Shown one piece after another: positions 1 through 8,282 of a DNA stretch of 64,000 bases (within the stretch, counting starts at the first letter, position 1; each line of letters starts with the position of its first letter). Where the stretch lies: the NCBI GenBank assembly GCA_017455525.1, contig JAFTAP010000027.1, positions 16,663-80,662 of the forward strand. Reading direction: 5' to 3'. Made by a program: the position numbers and the translations under genes. The notes beneath the pieces were generated by a model. It was not told the DNA's origin. It did no database searches and worked only from the letters and a program-made list of their open reading frames with translations. The stretch is from Lachnospiraceae bacterium. GTDB lineage: Bacteria > Bacillota > Clostridia > Lachnospirales > Lachnospiraceae.

Positions 1-1982
1 GCGCCGATAGTCAGGGATTTGCTCTTAACCGTATGCACGGCTATCCTGTACTCATCCCAATTCCTGTCAGAATAAAGCCTCTCCAGCATGTCAAAGTCCG
101 CATCGCTTACGAACTTATCAAGCATCTTCTTATAGAAATCGCTGTTTCCCATGCAGTATTTAAGTCCTGTCTCGGAATCTATTAAGGCTTTGGGATCAAG
201 ACCTTCCTTATCATCCTTACTGACCTTATCATAAGACGGCTTTAGCGAGGACGGGGCAGACGCCATAACGCCCGCAGCCTCCTTGATCAGATTCCCCGGA
301 AGATACGTCCTCAATATCCTTTCCATATCCGGAGCCTCTATAGGCTTCGCAAGGAAATCCTGAAATCCCAGCGCCTTATATTCTGCCTCCGCTCCGTTCA
401 GGGCATTAGCTGTGAGCGCGATTATCACAGTCCCATCTCCGCCCGGCATCATGCGTATCTTCTGCATAGCCTCCACGCCGTCCATCACGGGCATCATGTG
501 ATCCATGAACACTATGTCGAACCTCTTCTGAGAGAAGCTTACCATAGCGTCAGTCCCGCTTGCGGCTAACGTCACGTCTATCCCATACGGCGAGAGCATG
601 CCTGACGCAACCTCAAGGTTCATGTCGTTGTCATCGACTACGAGCACGCTCGTACCCCTTGCAGTAAAGCCTGCCCTGTATGCCTCGCTCCTGACCTCCT
701 GCATCCGCTCCTCTATGTTCCCCACGGGAGTCCGGTCATGAATCCTTGCGAGCCTTGAATAAGAGAAAGTAGTCCCCTCCCCGTATACGCTTGAAACCGT
801 CAGATGCCCGCCCATAAGCTCCACGAGCCTGCGGCTTATAGCAAGTCCCAGTCCCGTGCCCTCGACCGTCCGGTTCCTCTTCGTGTCAACCTGAGTGAAG
901 CTTGAGAATATATGAGAGAGATCCTCTTCCTTTATTCCTATGCCCGTGTCCTTTATATCTATCCTTACAACGCACCGCTCATCGTCTATTCCCTCGTATG
1001 CGACCTTGAGCAGCACATAGCCTTTCTTCGTGAACTTGACAGCATTCCCAAGGATATTAATAAGAACCTGCTTCGCCCTTATTTCGTCACCTATAAGCGA
1101 GCTTGGTATCCTTGGATCTATGTCAAGCCGCAGCTCCACGGGCTTATCGCCAAGCCTTATCTTTGTCATCGTCACTACGTCGTTAAGCATGGACGTGACA
1201 TCAAAAGGCTCCCATATGACCTCCATCTTGCCGGACTCTATCTTGGAAAAATCAAGGATGTCATTTATTATTGAGAGCAACGAGTTGGAAGCCGACTTTA
1301 TGGAAGAAGCATACTTCCTTGCGTTCTCGTCCCTGCTGTCCCTTAATATGAACTCCGACATACCGCTTATCGCATTCATCGGAGTGCGTATCTCATGCGA
1401 CATATTAGCAAGGAAGTTGCTCTTTGCCTGATCCGCAGCCCTCGCCTGCTCCATGGCGTCCACCATATCCGTCATGTCCACGAACATGATATTAAGCCCC
1501 GCGACCTTTTCATTGGAATCCATCATGCGGCGGATGCTTATCTGCCAGTCGGTCTTATTCCCTTCGGAAATACTCCTTATAAGATAAGGCTCTATTGCCT
1601 TACCCGATAACGCTATCTCACATTTTTCAAGGAATATGTTAAGGTCTGATTCTCCTATCACTCCGCTCAATGCATCTTTCACGGGCACTCCGCGGCGTAT
1701 CTGATCCTTGTCATAGTCCTGCTTATAGGTTAAGAAAACATCCGACACCATTACGGTCTGAAGCTGGTCGTCGGTAAGTATCAATATATATGGCGAAGTA
1801 CGCAGGAGCTGATTATTATAGAAGATCTGCTGCGTCATGTCACGCTGAATATATGCCTGGGTGTGGATCGTCTGATCGTTCGCTACCCTTAGGATCTCAT
1901 TGTCCTTCTTTAACCGCTTTACCTCGCGGCTGAGCTTTTTATTTTCAAGCTTTAACTGCTTTGCATCTATATCCGTGTCCAT
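1..1982 (-). CDS. Hybrid sensor histidine kinase (PAS-HisKA-HATPase-REC-Hpt), C-terminus cut by window edge
   Basis: A BarA-type phosphorelay kinase. From the start at 1982 it reads an N-terminal coiled-coil-like stretch, a PAS-like segment (about residues 50-165), then the HisKA box SHEIRTPMNAI with the phospho-acceptor His at residue 196. An ATPase domain with a G-box ending GTGLGLAIS follows. A receiver domain begins LVVDDNDMN and has its phospho-acceptor Asp (FMDHMMP) at residue 494. At the window edge lies an Hpt motif, AVHTVKSKSLTIGA, with His at residue 650. No transmembrane segment is seen in the visible part, so it is probably cytoplasmic. An AAGGGC stands just before the ATG and a GGAGGC lies farther upstream. 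It is the last visible gene of an operon with the FIST protein (62 nt upstream) and the HD-GYP regulator, which makes the FIST protein a candidate sensory partner and the HD-GYP protein a candidate output. Confidence 0.93.
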   Translation of the reverse strand, partial: MDTDIDAKQLKLENKKLSREVKRLKKDNEILRVANDQTIHTQAYIQRDMTQQIFYNNQLLRTSPYILILTDDQLQTVMVSDVFLTYKQDYDKDQIRRGVPVKDALSGVIGESDLNIFLEKCEIALSGKAIEPYLIRSISEGNKTDWQISIRRMMDSNEKVAGLNIMFVDMTDMVDAMEQARAADQAKSNFLANMSHEIRTPMNAISGMSEFILRDSRDENARKYASSIKSASNSLLSIINDILDFSKIESGKMEVIWEPFDVTSMLNDVVTMTKIRLGDKPVELRLDIDPRIPSSLIGDEIRAKQVLINILGNAVKFTKKGYVLLKVAYEGIDDERCVVRIDIKDTGIGIKEEDLSHIFSSFTQVDTKRNRTVEGTGLGLAISRRLVELMGGHLTVSSVYGEGTTFSYSRLARIHDRTPVGNIEERMQEVRSEAYRAGFTARGTSVLVVDDNDMNLEVASGMLSPYGIDVTLAASGTDAMVSFSQKRFDIVFMDHMMPVMDGVEAMQKIRMMPGGDGTVIIALTANALNGAEAEYKALGFQDFLAKPIEAPDMERILRTYLPGNLIKEAAGVMASAPSSLKPSYDKVSKDDKEGLDPKALIDSETGLKYCMGNSDFYKKMLDKFVSDADFDMLERLYSDRNWDEYRIAVHTVKSKSLTIG

Positions 1983-2044
1983 CGTGCCCTTGTAATGAAT
2001 GCCTCCGTTATTCTATGAATAAAGCCTATTATCGTTGCGACTCC

Positions 2045-3241
2045 TTAAATCGCTAAGATCGTGAAGGTGAAATTATGGAACATATTGTATTCCTTGCCCG
2101 TCTTATTGCCTTTCACGGGACAGTACTCTCCATACCCGTAGATTCCCATGAGAGAGACCCCCTCAGGAAGCCTCCCGTTATAAGTCTCGGCTTCCGCAGA
2201 AGTATTGCCTGCCAAAGCCAGGAATCTCGCTATACAGGAGCTGCAAAGGAGCGTATGGTATTTATCCCCCGAATCCGATATATCTTTAAGTATCCTGTCA
2301 AAGGCGCTGTCTACTGACTTCTGCACGTCAGAACGATTAAGTATGCCGATACTTATTATAGAACCTTCGGGCATCACTCCAAGGAAAGAGCCCATGCCGT
2401 TTTCCTGATTAAGCACTGACAGGTTCCTCGCAACCTCGACCATGTCGTTTTCTCCCTTATTCATCGTGATCAAAAAAGGAGACAATAAATAATCACCCAG
2501 CACATCGGTTTTATCGGTAGCCATGTCCGCCTTCTTCAAGGCATCGAGGAAACTGCCGTTGCCAAGCCTGTATACCAGGTTTCCCTTTGATTCCGTGATC
2601 TCATACGAGAAGCTTGCCTTGTTCTCTACGGAATTGACGCAGACAAACTTAGGATCAATATTGCCGGATATCAGCACCATGACCTGACCGTTGCGTGTTA
2701 TTTCTCCATTGCTGAATATCCTGAAGTTGTCAAAGCTCATGGCATCAGATGCCGCAGCACCGTATACGGGAATCCCGCCCCCCGCCTCGGTAAGAGCTGC
2801 GACAAGATCGTCTCCCGCAGCGTGGCTCTCATCGGTCACCATTCCACCGAAGCTTATGATGATCTTAGGCTCCGATTTAAGAGTCTTCCTAAGGCCGTCG
2901 TATGTGCCCTTTATCTCTGCCTTGTAGTTGTCTGTATTAAGCTCCCCCGTCATGCCCGATGCGAACTCACAGTCATCAGCCGTGAGTATCATCACCGAGA
3001 TGCCCATGTTGCAGTATCCTTCCTTACCGAGAAACATCCCCATAGCGGTACACCCGATTATGGGGAAGTCCCATTTATCGGACAGTATCCTATAAAGCTC
3101 CGGGTAATCCGTCTCTTCCTCGGTGAATAATATCGCAATGCTGTTCTTTAAGAATTTAAAACCCTCGATCTGCGAGAAAAGCTCTTCCGTGGCTTCCTCA
3201 AGATCGTCTATCTCTTCCGTGTAAGCTGTTATTGAGTCCAT
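2045..3241 (-). CDS. FIST domain signal-sensing protein (FIST_N + FIST_C)
   Basis: 398 residues with no signal peptide or membrane span. The N-terminal half has the FIST_N pattern, including IIGCTAMGMF near residue 65, the glycine-rich IIISFGGM segment, and GIPVYGAAASDAMSFDNFRIFSNGEI. The C-terminal half (about 215-390) fits FIST_C, ending in a CSSCIARFLALAG segment and a repeated GIYGYGEY motif. FIST proteins are thought to bind small ligands such as amino acids and to feed signalling proteins. Here the gene sits between an HD-GYP response regulator and a hybrid kinase on the same strand, as is common for this family. The start is supported by AAGGGGG six to ten bases before the ATG. The ligand cannot be read from the sequence. 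Confidence 0.88.
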   Translation of the reverse strand: MDSITAYTEEIDDLEEATEELFSQIEGFKFLKNSIAILFTEEETDYPELYRILSDKWDFPIIGCTAMGMFLGKEGYCNMGISVMILTADDCEFASGMTGELNTDNYKAEIKGTYDGLRKTLKSEPKIIISFGGMVTDESHAAGDDLVAALTEAGGGIPVYGAAASDAMSFDNFRIFSNGEITRNGQVMVLISGNIDPKFVCVNSVENKASFSYEITESKGNLVYRLGNGSFLDALKKADMATDKTDVLGDYLLSPFLITMNKGENDMVEVARNLSVLNQENGMGSFLGVMPEGSIISIGILNRSDVQKSVDSAFDRILKDISDSGDKYHTLLCSSCIARFLALAGNTSAEAETYNGRLPEGVSLMGIYGYGEYCPVKGNKTGKEYNMFHNFTFTILAI

Positions 3242-3322
3242 GTATCCCCCTTTTGAATCTGTATTCTTTTATTCCGCAGTGGCTATCACGCCTTGCATAT
3301 AAGTCTACATTTAGCAGGCTGC

Positions 3323-4711
3323 TTATTTCTGTCTTAGTTCGTAGTCCTTGTCCTCATCTATCATCTGAAGCATGACCTCTGCTATCCTAGGATCGAACTG
3401 CGTACCCTTTCCCCTCTCTATCTCGCCCCTGACTATCTGCTGTGGGAGAGCCTTGCGGTAGCTCCGGTCCGATGACATAGCGTCATAGCAGTCCGCCACG
3501 CAGATGATACGGGCTATCTCCGGTATGCTCTCGCCTGACTTCCTGTCAGGATAGCCCTTGCCGTCATACCTCTCGTGGTGCCACCTCGCCCCTATTGACA
3601 GCTCCGGCATCTCGGATATCGTCTTTAGTATCTCATAGCCCTTCTCCGCATGGCTCTTTATCAGCTCGAACTCGTCATCTGTGAGCTTGCCGGGCTTATT
3701 TATTATGGATATGGGTATGCCTACCTTGCCTACATCATGAAGCAGAGCTATGTTGTATATCTCGTCCTGCTCCTGCACTGATTTGCCAAGCCTCCTCGAA
3801 AGCTCCCTCGCATAGTCAGCGACCCTCGTGGAATGTCCGTTGGTATAGGAATCTTTCGCATCTATTGCGCTTGCGAGCGCCCATATTATCTGCTCCGAGA
3901 GGTTCTTTATCTTCTTATTGGATTCCGTGAGAGCCGCAGTCTTGTGCTCCACCTCCTCATAAAGCGAATCCTGCAGGTGCTTAAGCTCTAAGACATGACG
4001 GATACGCTGGAAGGCTACCTGCATGACGAAAGGCTTTGAGATATAGTCCATCGCTCCTGCCTTAAAAAGCTCCGCCTCCGTGTCTGCGTCATCATCAGCC
4101 GTGAGAAAAACCACAGGCAGATCCTCCATCCCCTCGGTCTTCTGTATGCGCCGCAGCACCTCAAGCCCGTCCATCCTGGGCATGTGAAGATCTAGCAGCA
4201 CGAGATCCGGCTTTGATTCCTTTATCTTCTCAAGCGCCTCCTCACCCGATGACGCACAGCGCACGTTGTAGCGTATGCCGAAAAGCTCCTCCGTAGCCAT
4301 CAGGTTCATCGGCTCGTCGTCAACCGCAAGTATCGTATCCTTCTCCCCCACGCTCAGAGCCTGCTTAACAGAGCTTATCAGGGTGTCAGGCAGCACGGGT
4401 TTCCTAAGGAAATCAAGCACCCCCAGCCGCAGAGCGTCCGTCAGATCCTCGTCATGAGCCGATGCCGTAAGGAACACAACCTTAGTGTCCTTAAGTTTAG
4501 GCATCTCCCTGATCCTCTGCAAGACCTCTATCCCGCTTATATCCGGAAGCTCTATATCAAGAAGCAGCAGATCATATTTATCCGCCGAAAGATAAGCTAT
4601 GCAGTCCTCTCCGTTAGCGGCAGTCTTTACCTCATACCCCATCTCGGACAGAACCATCTCAGTGACCATGAGATTCATCTCATCATCATCTACGAGTAAT
4701 ACCCTCTCCAT
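3323..4711 (-). CDS. Response regulator with two receiver domains and an HD-GYP phosphodiesterase domain
   Basis: 462 residues from the ATG at 4711, chosen over an upstream ATG at 4741 because GGAGAGG lies six bases before it. The first receiver (about 2-118) has LLVDDDE and phospho-acceptor Asp 52 in LLLLDIELP. The second (about 127-242) has AVDDEP and Asp 174 in LVLLDLHMP. A short coiled coil leads to an HD-GYP domain with the His-Asp pair at 325-326 (LLHDVGKVGIP) and HHERYDGKGYP at 378-388. The family hydrolyses cyclic-di-GMP. All signature residues are present, so an active enzyme is likely. It is the first gene of a leftward operon with the FIST protein and the hybrid kinase, so the kinase probably phosphorylates one or both receivers. 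Confidence 0.95.
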   Translation of the reverse strand: MERVLLVDDDEMNLMVTEMVLSEMGYEVKTAANGEDCIAYLSADKYDLLLLDIELPDISGIEVLQRIREMPKLKDTKVVFLTASAHDEDLTDALRLGVLDFLRKPVLPDTLISSVKQALSVGEKDTILAVDDEPMNLMATEELFGIRYNVRCASSGEEALEKIKESKPDLVLLDLHMPRMDGLEVLRRIQKTEGMEDLPVVFLTADDDADTEAELFKAGAMDYISKPFVMQVAFQRIRHVLELKHLQDSLYEEVEHKTAALTESNKKIKNLSEQIIWALASAIDAKDSYTNGHSTRVADYARELSRRLGKSVQEQDEIYNIALLHDVGKVGIPISIINKPGKLTDDEFELIKSHAEKGYEILKTISEMPELSIGARWHHERYDGKGYPDRKSGESIPEIARIICVADCYDAMSSDRSYRKALPQQIVRGEIERGKGTQFDPRIAEVMLQMIDEDKDYELRQK

Positions 4712-4845
4712 AACAACCCTCTCCGTTGTCTTTTGTTTCAATCCAATCTATTATATACGATTAGGAAAGAAAATGGAATTTTTAATTGACACGGGTTTAA
4801 GCAAGTGTTAATATATCACTTGCGTCACGTTTCAAGAGATGCCCA

Positions 4846-4929
4846 GCGGAGGTGTCGGAACTGGCAGACGAGCTAGACTAAGGATCTAGTGATAGCAATA
4901 TCGTGAGGGTTCAAGTCCCTTCCTCCGCA
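4846..4929 (+). tRNA. tRNA-Leu, anticodon AAG
   Basis: 84 nt class II tRNA. The acceptor stem GCGGAGG (4846-4852) pairs fully with CCTCCGC (4922-4928), followed by discriminator A. The anticodon stem CTAGA/TCTAG (4873-4877 and 4885-4889) encloses the loop CTAAGGA, with AAG at 4880-4882. There is a long variable arm and a T-loop GTTCAAGTC. CCA is not encoded. A first anticodon base of A implies inosine modification. A phage-type integrase remnant lies directly downstream. Confidence 0.95.
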
Positions 4930-5042
4930 TTTTCTTTTATCATTGATTATCATGCGTTATCAATCACCTTTGAAGCCTTGTGAATACTGAATTTCTTAAA
5001 CCTACACTTCGTTTATCCTCGCTTATCAGATTTTAACGGTTT

Positions 5043-5249
5043 TTATGGGTTTTCGGGGCAGTTGGCGGTCAAAATGGGCGTCAGAATGGAAGTCAGAAAA
5101 ATCTTCGTATCATCAGTAACATGAGCATATAAGTCCATAGTGATGGCGATTTTAGAGTGTCCTAGTATCTCCTGCAAGGTCTTAGGCTCAACTCCTGCCT
5201 CAATCATCCTAGTGGCAAAGGTCGCCCTTAATCCGTGCATGCTGAACCG
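5043..5249 (-). pseudogene. C-terminal fragment of a tyrosine recombinase/integrase
   Basis: About 68 residues keep the C-terminal catalytic core of a phage/ICE integrase: HGLRATFATR (the HxxR box), LQEILGHSKIAIT (the LGH box), then MDLYAHVT with the nucleophile Tyr. No start, arm-binding or N-terminal catalytic part is present. Upstream the frame runs into unrelated sequence, so most of the gene has been deleted. It lies about 110 bp past the 3' end of tRNA-Leu, the usual position of an integrase in a tRNA-integrated element. It is probably non-functional. Confidence 0.85.
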
Positions 5250-5391
5250 AATCCATGAACCAACATAGATGCTCTGGTATTGTATCTGTGTTGACAGAAT
5301 ACTCGTACCCCATCTCTATAATCCCAATCACTCTACAAATTGCCGTGTCGGTCAGCTCGTATAATTCCTCTGCATTTTCCTTGTTCCCCAT
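5209..5391 (-). pseudogene. Unrecognised ORF fragment fused to the integrase remnant
   Basis: A second leftward frame, one base off the integrase frame, reads about 60 codons with ordinary amino-acid composition (ELYELTDTAICRVIGIIEMGYEY), then overlaps the start of the integrase tail. It has no ribosome binding site. It may be the remainder of another gene of the same element joined to the integrase by deletion. The family is not recognised and the entry is tentative. Confidence 0.25.
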
Positions 5392-5440
5392 TGAATTTGT
5401 ACTCTTTGCTTTAGATATAAGACCGTGATAAACTATACTC

Positions 5441-5761
5441 ATGATTAGCATAGATGACCTTAAAAGGCTGAATGACCGTAAGAATATCGTCATAACTGAA
5501 CACGCACGTATAAGGCTTATAGAGCGTGAAATAGAGACCAAGGACATCATAAGCGGAATAGGCACAGGAGAGATTATAAAGCAATACGGGGATGACACGC
5601 CATTCCCAAGCTGTCTGATTCTCGGTAGCGATGCTAATAACAAGCCTCTCCATATAGTCGTTAGCTATGACGGCGAAGTTATTCACCTGATAACAGCCTA
5701 TTATCCTAATCCCGAAATATGGGATTCTGATTTCAAGGTAAAGAAGGAGGAAACGCCATGA
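5441..5761 (+). CDS. DUF4258 protein, probable toxin of a DUF4258/YgiT toxin-antitoxin pair
   Basis: 106 residues. The pattern ITEHARIRLIEREI near residues 18-31, the GEIIKQY segment, PSCLILG, and PLHIVVSYDGEVIHLITAY-PNP is typical of DUF4258, a small RelE/BrnT-like fold often found as a toxin. The stop overlaps the ATG of the YgiT-type zinc-finger gene (ATGA at 5758-5761), so the two are translationally coupled in the order toxin then antitoxin, as in mqsRA. No good Shine-Dalgarno sequence precedes the ATG. It lies in the remnant of the tRNA-Leu-associated element. Toxicity is inferred from family and arrangement. Confidence 0.75.
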   Translation: MISIDDLKRLNDRKNIVITEHARIRLIEREIETKDIISGIGTGEIIKQYGDDTPFPSCLILGSDANNKPLHIVVSYDGEVIHLITAYYPNPEIWDSDFKVKKEETP

Positions 5762-5985
5762 AATGCACTAACTGCGGAAGCAAGGCAATAGAAAGCACCA
5801 CCACAAGCGTCACCGACCTTGGGGATTGCGTCGTAATCGTCCGCAATGTACCATGCTATAAATGCGAGGAGTGCAACGAAATCATATACACATTGGAAGT
5901 CACGGAACGACTTGAGCAGATGATTAAGCAGGCAAGGCAGATAATGCAGGGCATCGCCGTGATGGAATACACCGAAGCCGCATGA
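5758..5985 (+). CDS. YgiT-type zinc-finger protein, probable antitoxin (MqsA N-terminal-like)
   Basis: 75 residues. An N-terminal CTNCGS and a CYKCEECNE pair of CxxC motifs (about residues 3-6 and 34-40) make a four-Cys zinc site as in the MqsA N-terminal domain. They are followed by a YTLEVTERLEQMIKQARQ helix that ends the protein. It lacks the C-terminal HTH of full MqsA, so DNA binding and autoregulation are uncertain. It overlaps the DUF4258 gene by four bases and its ribosome binding site AAGGAGG lies inside that gene. Confidence 0.8.
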   Translation: MKCTNCGSKAIESTTTSVTDLGDCVVIVRNVPCYKCEECNEIIYTLEVTERLEQMIKQARQIMQGIAVMEYTEAA

Positions 5986-6080
5986 ATGGCACTACTTGAA
6001 ATACATAGCATTATGTGTTACATTATGAACGAAGGTGTTAGCCTTAAAGCAAACGGCTCGCCTCGGTATATAGTAACTCA

Positions 6081-6122
6081 AAAGAGCAACCTATAACTTT
6101 GTCGAGTGGCGGTTGCTTTTTT
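6081..6122. terminator. Bidirectional intrinsic terminator after the DUF4258/YgiT operon
   Basis: AGAGCAACC and GGTTGCTTTTTT form a stem across a 19-nt loop, with T-runs on both sides (TTTTTT rightward, TCTTTT leftward). Rightward it would end the toxin-antitoxin transcript. Leftward it would end the transcript of the small membrane peptide, whose last codons lie inside the hairpin. Confidence 0.6.
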
Positions 6123-6261
6123 GATGTCTATTTTTCCTTGCCGTCTGCCAGATACTGATAACCGTCACGATGATGCCTATAACCGTGACTGCAATACTGA
6201 CAATGCCGACAACTATTTGTAGCACCTTATAGCCTCTGCTCTCTTTCGTAAGATTTCCCAT
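6091..6261 (-). CDS. Small single-span membrane peptide, possible type I toxin
   Basis: 56 residues from the ATG at 6261, supported by a strong AGGAGG eight bases upstream. An upstream ATG at 6282 falls before that site. The sequence has a short polar N-terminus, one hydrophobic span of about 25 residues (IVVGIVSIAVTVIGIIVTVI), a WQTARKN junction, and a basic, polar tail. Length, single span and charged tail match hydrophobic type I toxins, although the exact family is not recognised. A rightward terminator at 6325-6363, with no rightward gene to serve, suggests an antisense RNA. Alternatives are a small regulatory membrane protein or a phage-derived holin-like peptide. Confidence 0.55.
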   Translation of the reverse strand: MGNLTKESRGYKVLQIVVGIVSIAVTVIGIIVTVISIWQTARKNRHQKSNRHSTKL

Positions 6262-6324
6262 CCGATCACCTCCTAGCATCACGGGAGTTCTCGGAGTTTC
6301 CTCCGCACTCTTGATTTTTAGCTC

Positions 6325-6363
6325 AAAGCCTTGAATTTATTGGATTCTCGGCTTTCTTTTTTT
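6325..6363 (+). terminator. Rightward intrinsic terminator with no matching gene
   Basis: AAAGCC-tt-GAAT and ATTC-tc-GGCTTT form a two-part stem followed by CTTTTTTT. On the other strand no T-run follows, so it acts only rightward. No rightward gene lies between the terminator at 6122 and here, so it may end an antisense RNA that covers the small membrane peptide. Confidence 0.5.
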
Positions 6364-6427
6364 GCAAATAATACTCGTTTGGGTGAGACCTCCTGTAATT
6401 TAGCGGGTTTCACGGATTCGGAATTCA

Positions 6428-7174
6428 TTATTTACCGAGCCGCGTATAGTTTCCGTCACGATCAAGGGAAAGAATAAGGTCGGCGCTCTTTGAATGCTCC
6501 AGGCAAAGTCTCGCATTATACATATCACTGAAGTCCACGAAGCCCTCTGCTTCTTCCGCCGGATGCCCGCTCGCTATCCTTCTCGCAACGAGCCTTTCTT
6601 TCAGCATATCCTCATCTGCCCTTATAAGTATGGTATAGTCCGCCATCTCCGATAACTCCCGCCAGCCGTCCATATCAAGAAGCAGATAATTACCCTCCAG
6701 CAAAACGATCTCACCCGTCACCTGTATGGCATCCTCTACCGGATTATGAAGATGTCTGTCGTAGACAGGCCAACCGCATTTCTCTCCGCCGGAAATCCTC
6801 TTTACCATTTCCGTAAGTCTTTCAAGATCAAAGGTCTCCGGCGATCCCTTCACATCTACCATAGGAATATCCTTCCCATCCCTGACAGTAGTATGTGAAA
6901 GCAAGTATTCCTGCCGTCTGTGGAACCCGTCCATCCCTATAGTCTGTATGCCGTCTATATCAGACTCTTCTTTAGAAAGCCTCTCAAGGAAGCTAAGCAA
7001 GGTACTCTTCCCCGCTCCGGGCGGGGCCGCAAACATCGCAAGTACCCGCCTGCCTCGTCTCCTGCGCAGCTCTGTCAGCTTCCTTAAAAGTGGGATGAAT
7101 ATCTCCCCGATATTATCTTCTTTATACTCAGCCCTTACATCTATTCCGTTTATTGTGACATCATGCCTTATCAT
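6428..7174 (-). CDS. Nucleoside/nucleotide kinase family protein (PRK/URK superfamily, YggC-like)
   Basis: 248 residues. The Walker A loop AAPPGAGKSTLL lies at about residues 48-59. The DGFHRR segment (about 86-91), the DVKGSPETFD motif near 109, WPVYDRHLHNPVEDA and EIVLLEGNYLLLD are the signatures of the phosphoribulokinase/uridine-kinase superfamily in its YggC/FrcK-like branch. It should phosphorylate a small sugar- or nucleoside-like substrate, but which one cannot be read. It starts one base after the stop of the cysteine-hydrolase gene, so the two form a coupled operon. That pairing fits a salvage role, though this is inference. Confidence 0.85.
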   Translation of the reverse strand: MIRHDVTINGIDVRAEYKEDNIGEIFIPLLRKLTELRRRRGRRVLAMFAAPPGAGKSTLLSFLERLSKEESDIDGIQTIGMDGFHRRQEYLLSHTTVRDGKDIPMVDVKGSPETFDLERLTEMVKRISGGEKCGWPVYDRHLHNPVEDAIQVTGEIVLLEGNYLLLDMDGWRELSEMADYTILIRADEDMLKERLVARRIASGHPAEEAEGFVDFSDMYNARLCLEHSKSADLILSLDRDGNYTRLGK

Positions 7175-7175
7175 C

Positions 7176-7703
7176 TCATTCGTCGGTTACCTTAATCTGG
7201 CACGATCTCATGGTTTCAAGTGCCGCCTCATGCTTTTCAGGAGTCACTCCGGCACAGCAGGATGCGTCCACACTTATCTCCACTTCAGGCATAGCAGCCT
7301 TCAGCAACATTGCATTTGAAACAACGCATATATCCGTGCATAGACCTACAAGCTCTATTGAAACATCTTCTTTTTCCGATATTCCCTTGATCATATCCGT
7401 AAGCTTCGTGGAGCCGAAGGTCGGCTTATTGATCATCCGTGATCCCCTGATAACCTCGGCAACCTTCGAATCAATCTCCCACCCCGGAGTTCCCTCTATG
7501 CAATGCTCCACAGGCAGATTGCGACCTTCCTGTGTGCTAAGATAGTCCTTCTGATGAGTATCCCTTGTGAAGAAAACATCATCCGGGCTATATCCCTTAA
7601 TCTTCTCCACAACCGCAGGAACTATAGCAACCGCCTCCTTAGTCCCTAACGCCCCGTCCACGAAATCCTTCTGCATATCAACCACCACAAGCAGCTTCCT
7701 CAT
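7176..7703 (-). CDS. Nicotinamidase/isochorismatase-family cysteine hydrolase
   Basis: 175 residues. The ATG at 7703 is preferred to the in-frame GTG two codons upstream, because AGGAGG then sits six bases before it. The triad of the family is present: Asp 9 (VVDMQKDF), Lys 93 (NKPTFGST) and the nucleophile Cys 126 (GLCTDICVVSN). The FFTRDTH metal-site segment and HCIEGTPGWEI, typical of the nicotinamidase subgroup, are also present. It probably deamidates nicotinamide or a related amide. A glutamine-dependent NAD synthase is also in this window but 50 kb away. It is cotranscribed with the downstream P-loop kinase. Confidence 0.85.
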   Translation of the reverse strand: MRKLLVVVDMQKDFVDGALGTKEAVAIVPAVVEKIKGYSPDDVFFTRDTHQKDYLSTQEGRNLPVEHCIEGTPGWEIDSKVAEVIRGSRMINKPTFGSTKLTDMIKGISEKEDVSIELVGLCTDICVVSNAMLLKAAMPEVEISVDASCCAGVTPEKHEAALETMRSCQIKVTDE

Positions 7704-7743
7704 ATCCACCCTCCTGGTATATCTTAACTGATTTGAGCACGAA

Positions 7744-8238
7744 TCATCCCATAGCCGCTATCTGACTCCTAAGCCTCGCTAGCTCCGCCTCGGCCTTGTC
7801 CGCTCGACTCTCTGCCCTATCTGCACGTCTCTCTGCTTTGTCTGCCCTTTTCTTCTCGGCCTGACGCTCTTTCTCTTCCTGCTTCAAGCCCTGCTCTCTG
7901 CCTAGCTTCAGCCCCTGCTGTATACCTATGCGTAATATGTCCTTCTCCGGATGCTCCAGTACTCTTCCTCCCATAACCTCTCCTACCTCCTCCTTAACCC
8001 TTGTATATCTCGCCGCTATCCTGTCCAAAACGGCACGGCTCATGCGGACTATCGTCATCATCTCGTAGCCGTCTATATTGCCCTTATCCTTCTCCTGCTC
8101 AAGCCTTCTGATTATATCCCCGTAAAGCGCCTTTAGCTCTTCCAGCTTTTTCTCATCATTATTGTACCACTTTAAGTCTTTCTCGTGTGAGAAAATATGG
8201 AACGGAATCAGGAAATAAAGATGCCTGTCGAATATTTA
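7744..8238 (-). pseudogene. C-terminal remnant of a Rpn/PD-(D/E)XK nuclease-family transposase
   Basis: An open frame starts just after an in-frame TAA near 8240 and reads RHLYFLIPFHIFSHEKDLKWY, then LEELKALYGDIIRRLEQE, then VMGGRVLEHPEKDILRIGIQQGLKLGREQGLKQ, and ends in a charged AERRADRAESRADKAEAELARL coiled coil. This is the C-terminal half of the Rpn-like recombination-promoting nuclease family common in Lachnospiraceae. The nuclease core is missing, so the gene is 5'-truncated and inactive. Confidence 0.75.
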
Positions 8239-8282
8239 TTTTTCTCAAAACTATTGATTTTTTATCCAAAACCAAGTAGTAT

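Noticed and set aside
7744-8061. Intact 105-residue coiled-coil protein
   Set aside because: The frame extends upstream into Rpn-family sequence without a start or ribosome binding site, so it is a truncated transposase-like gene.
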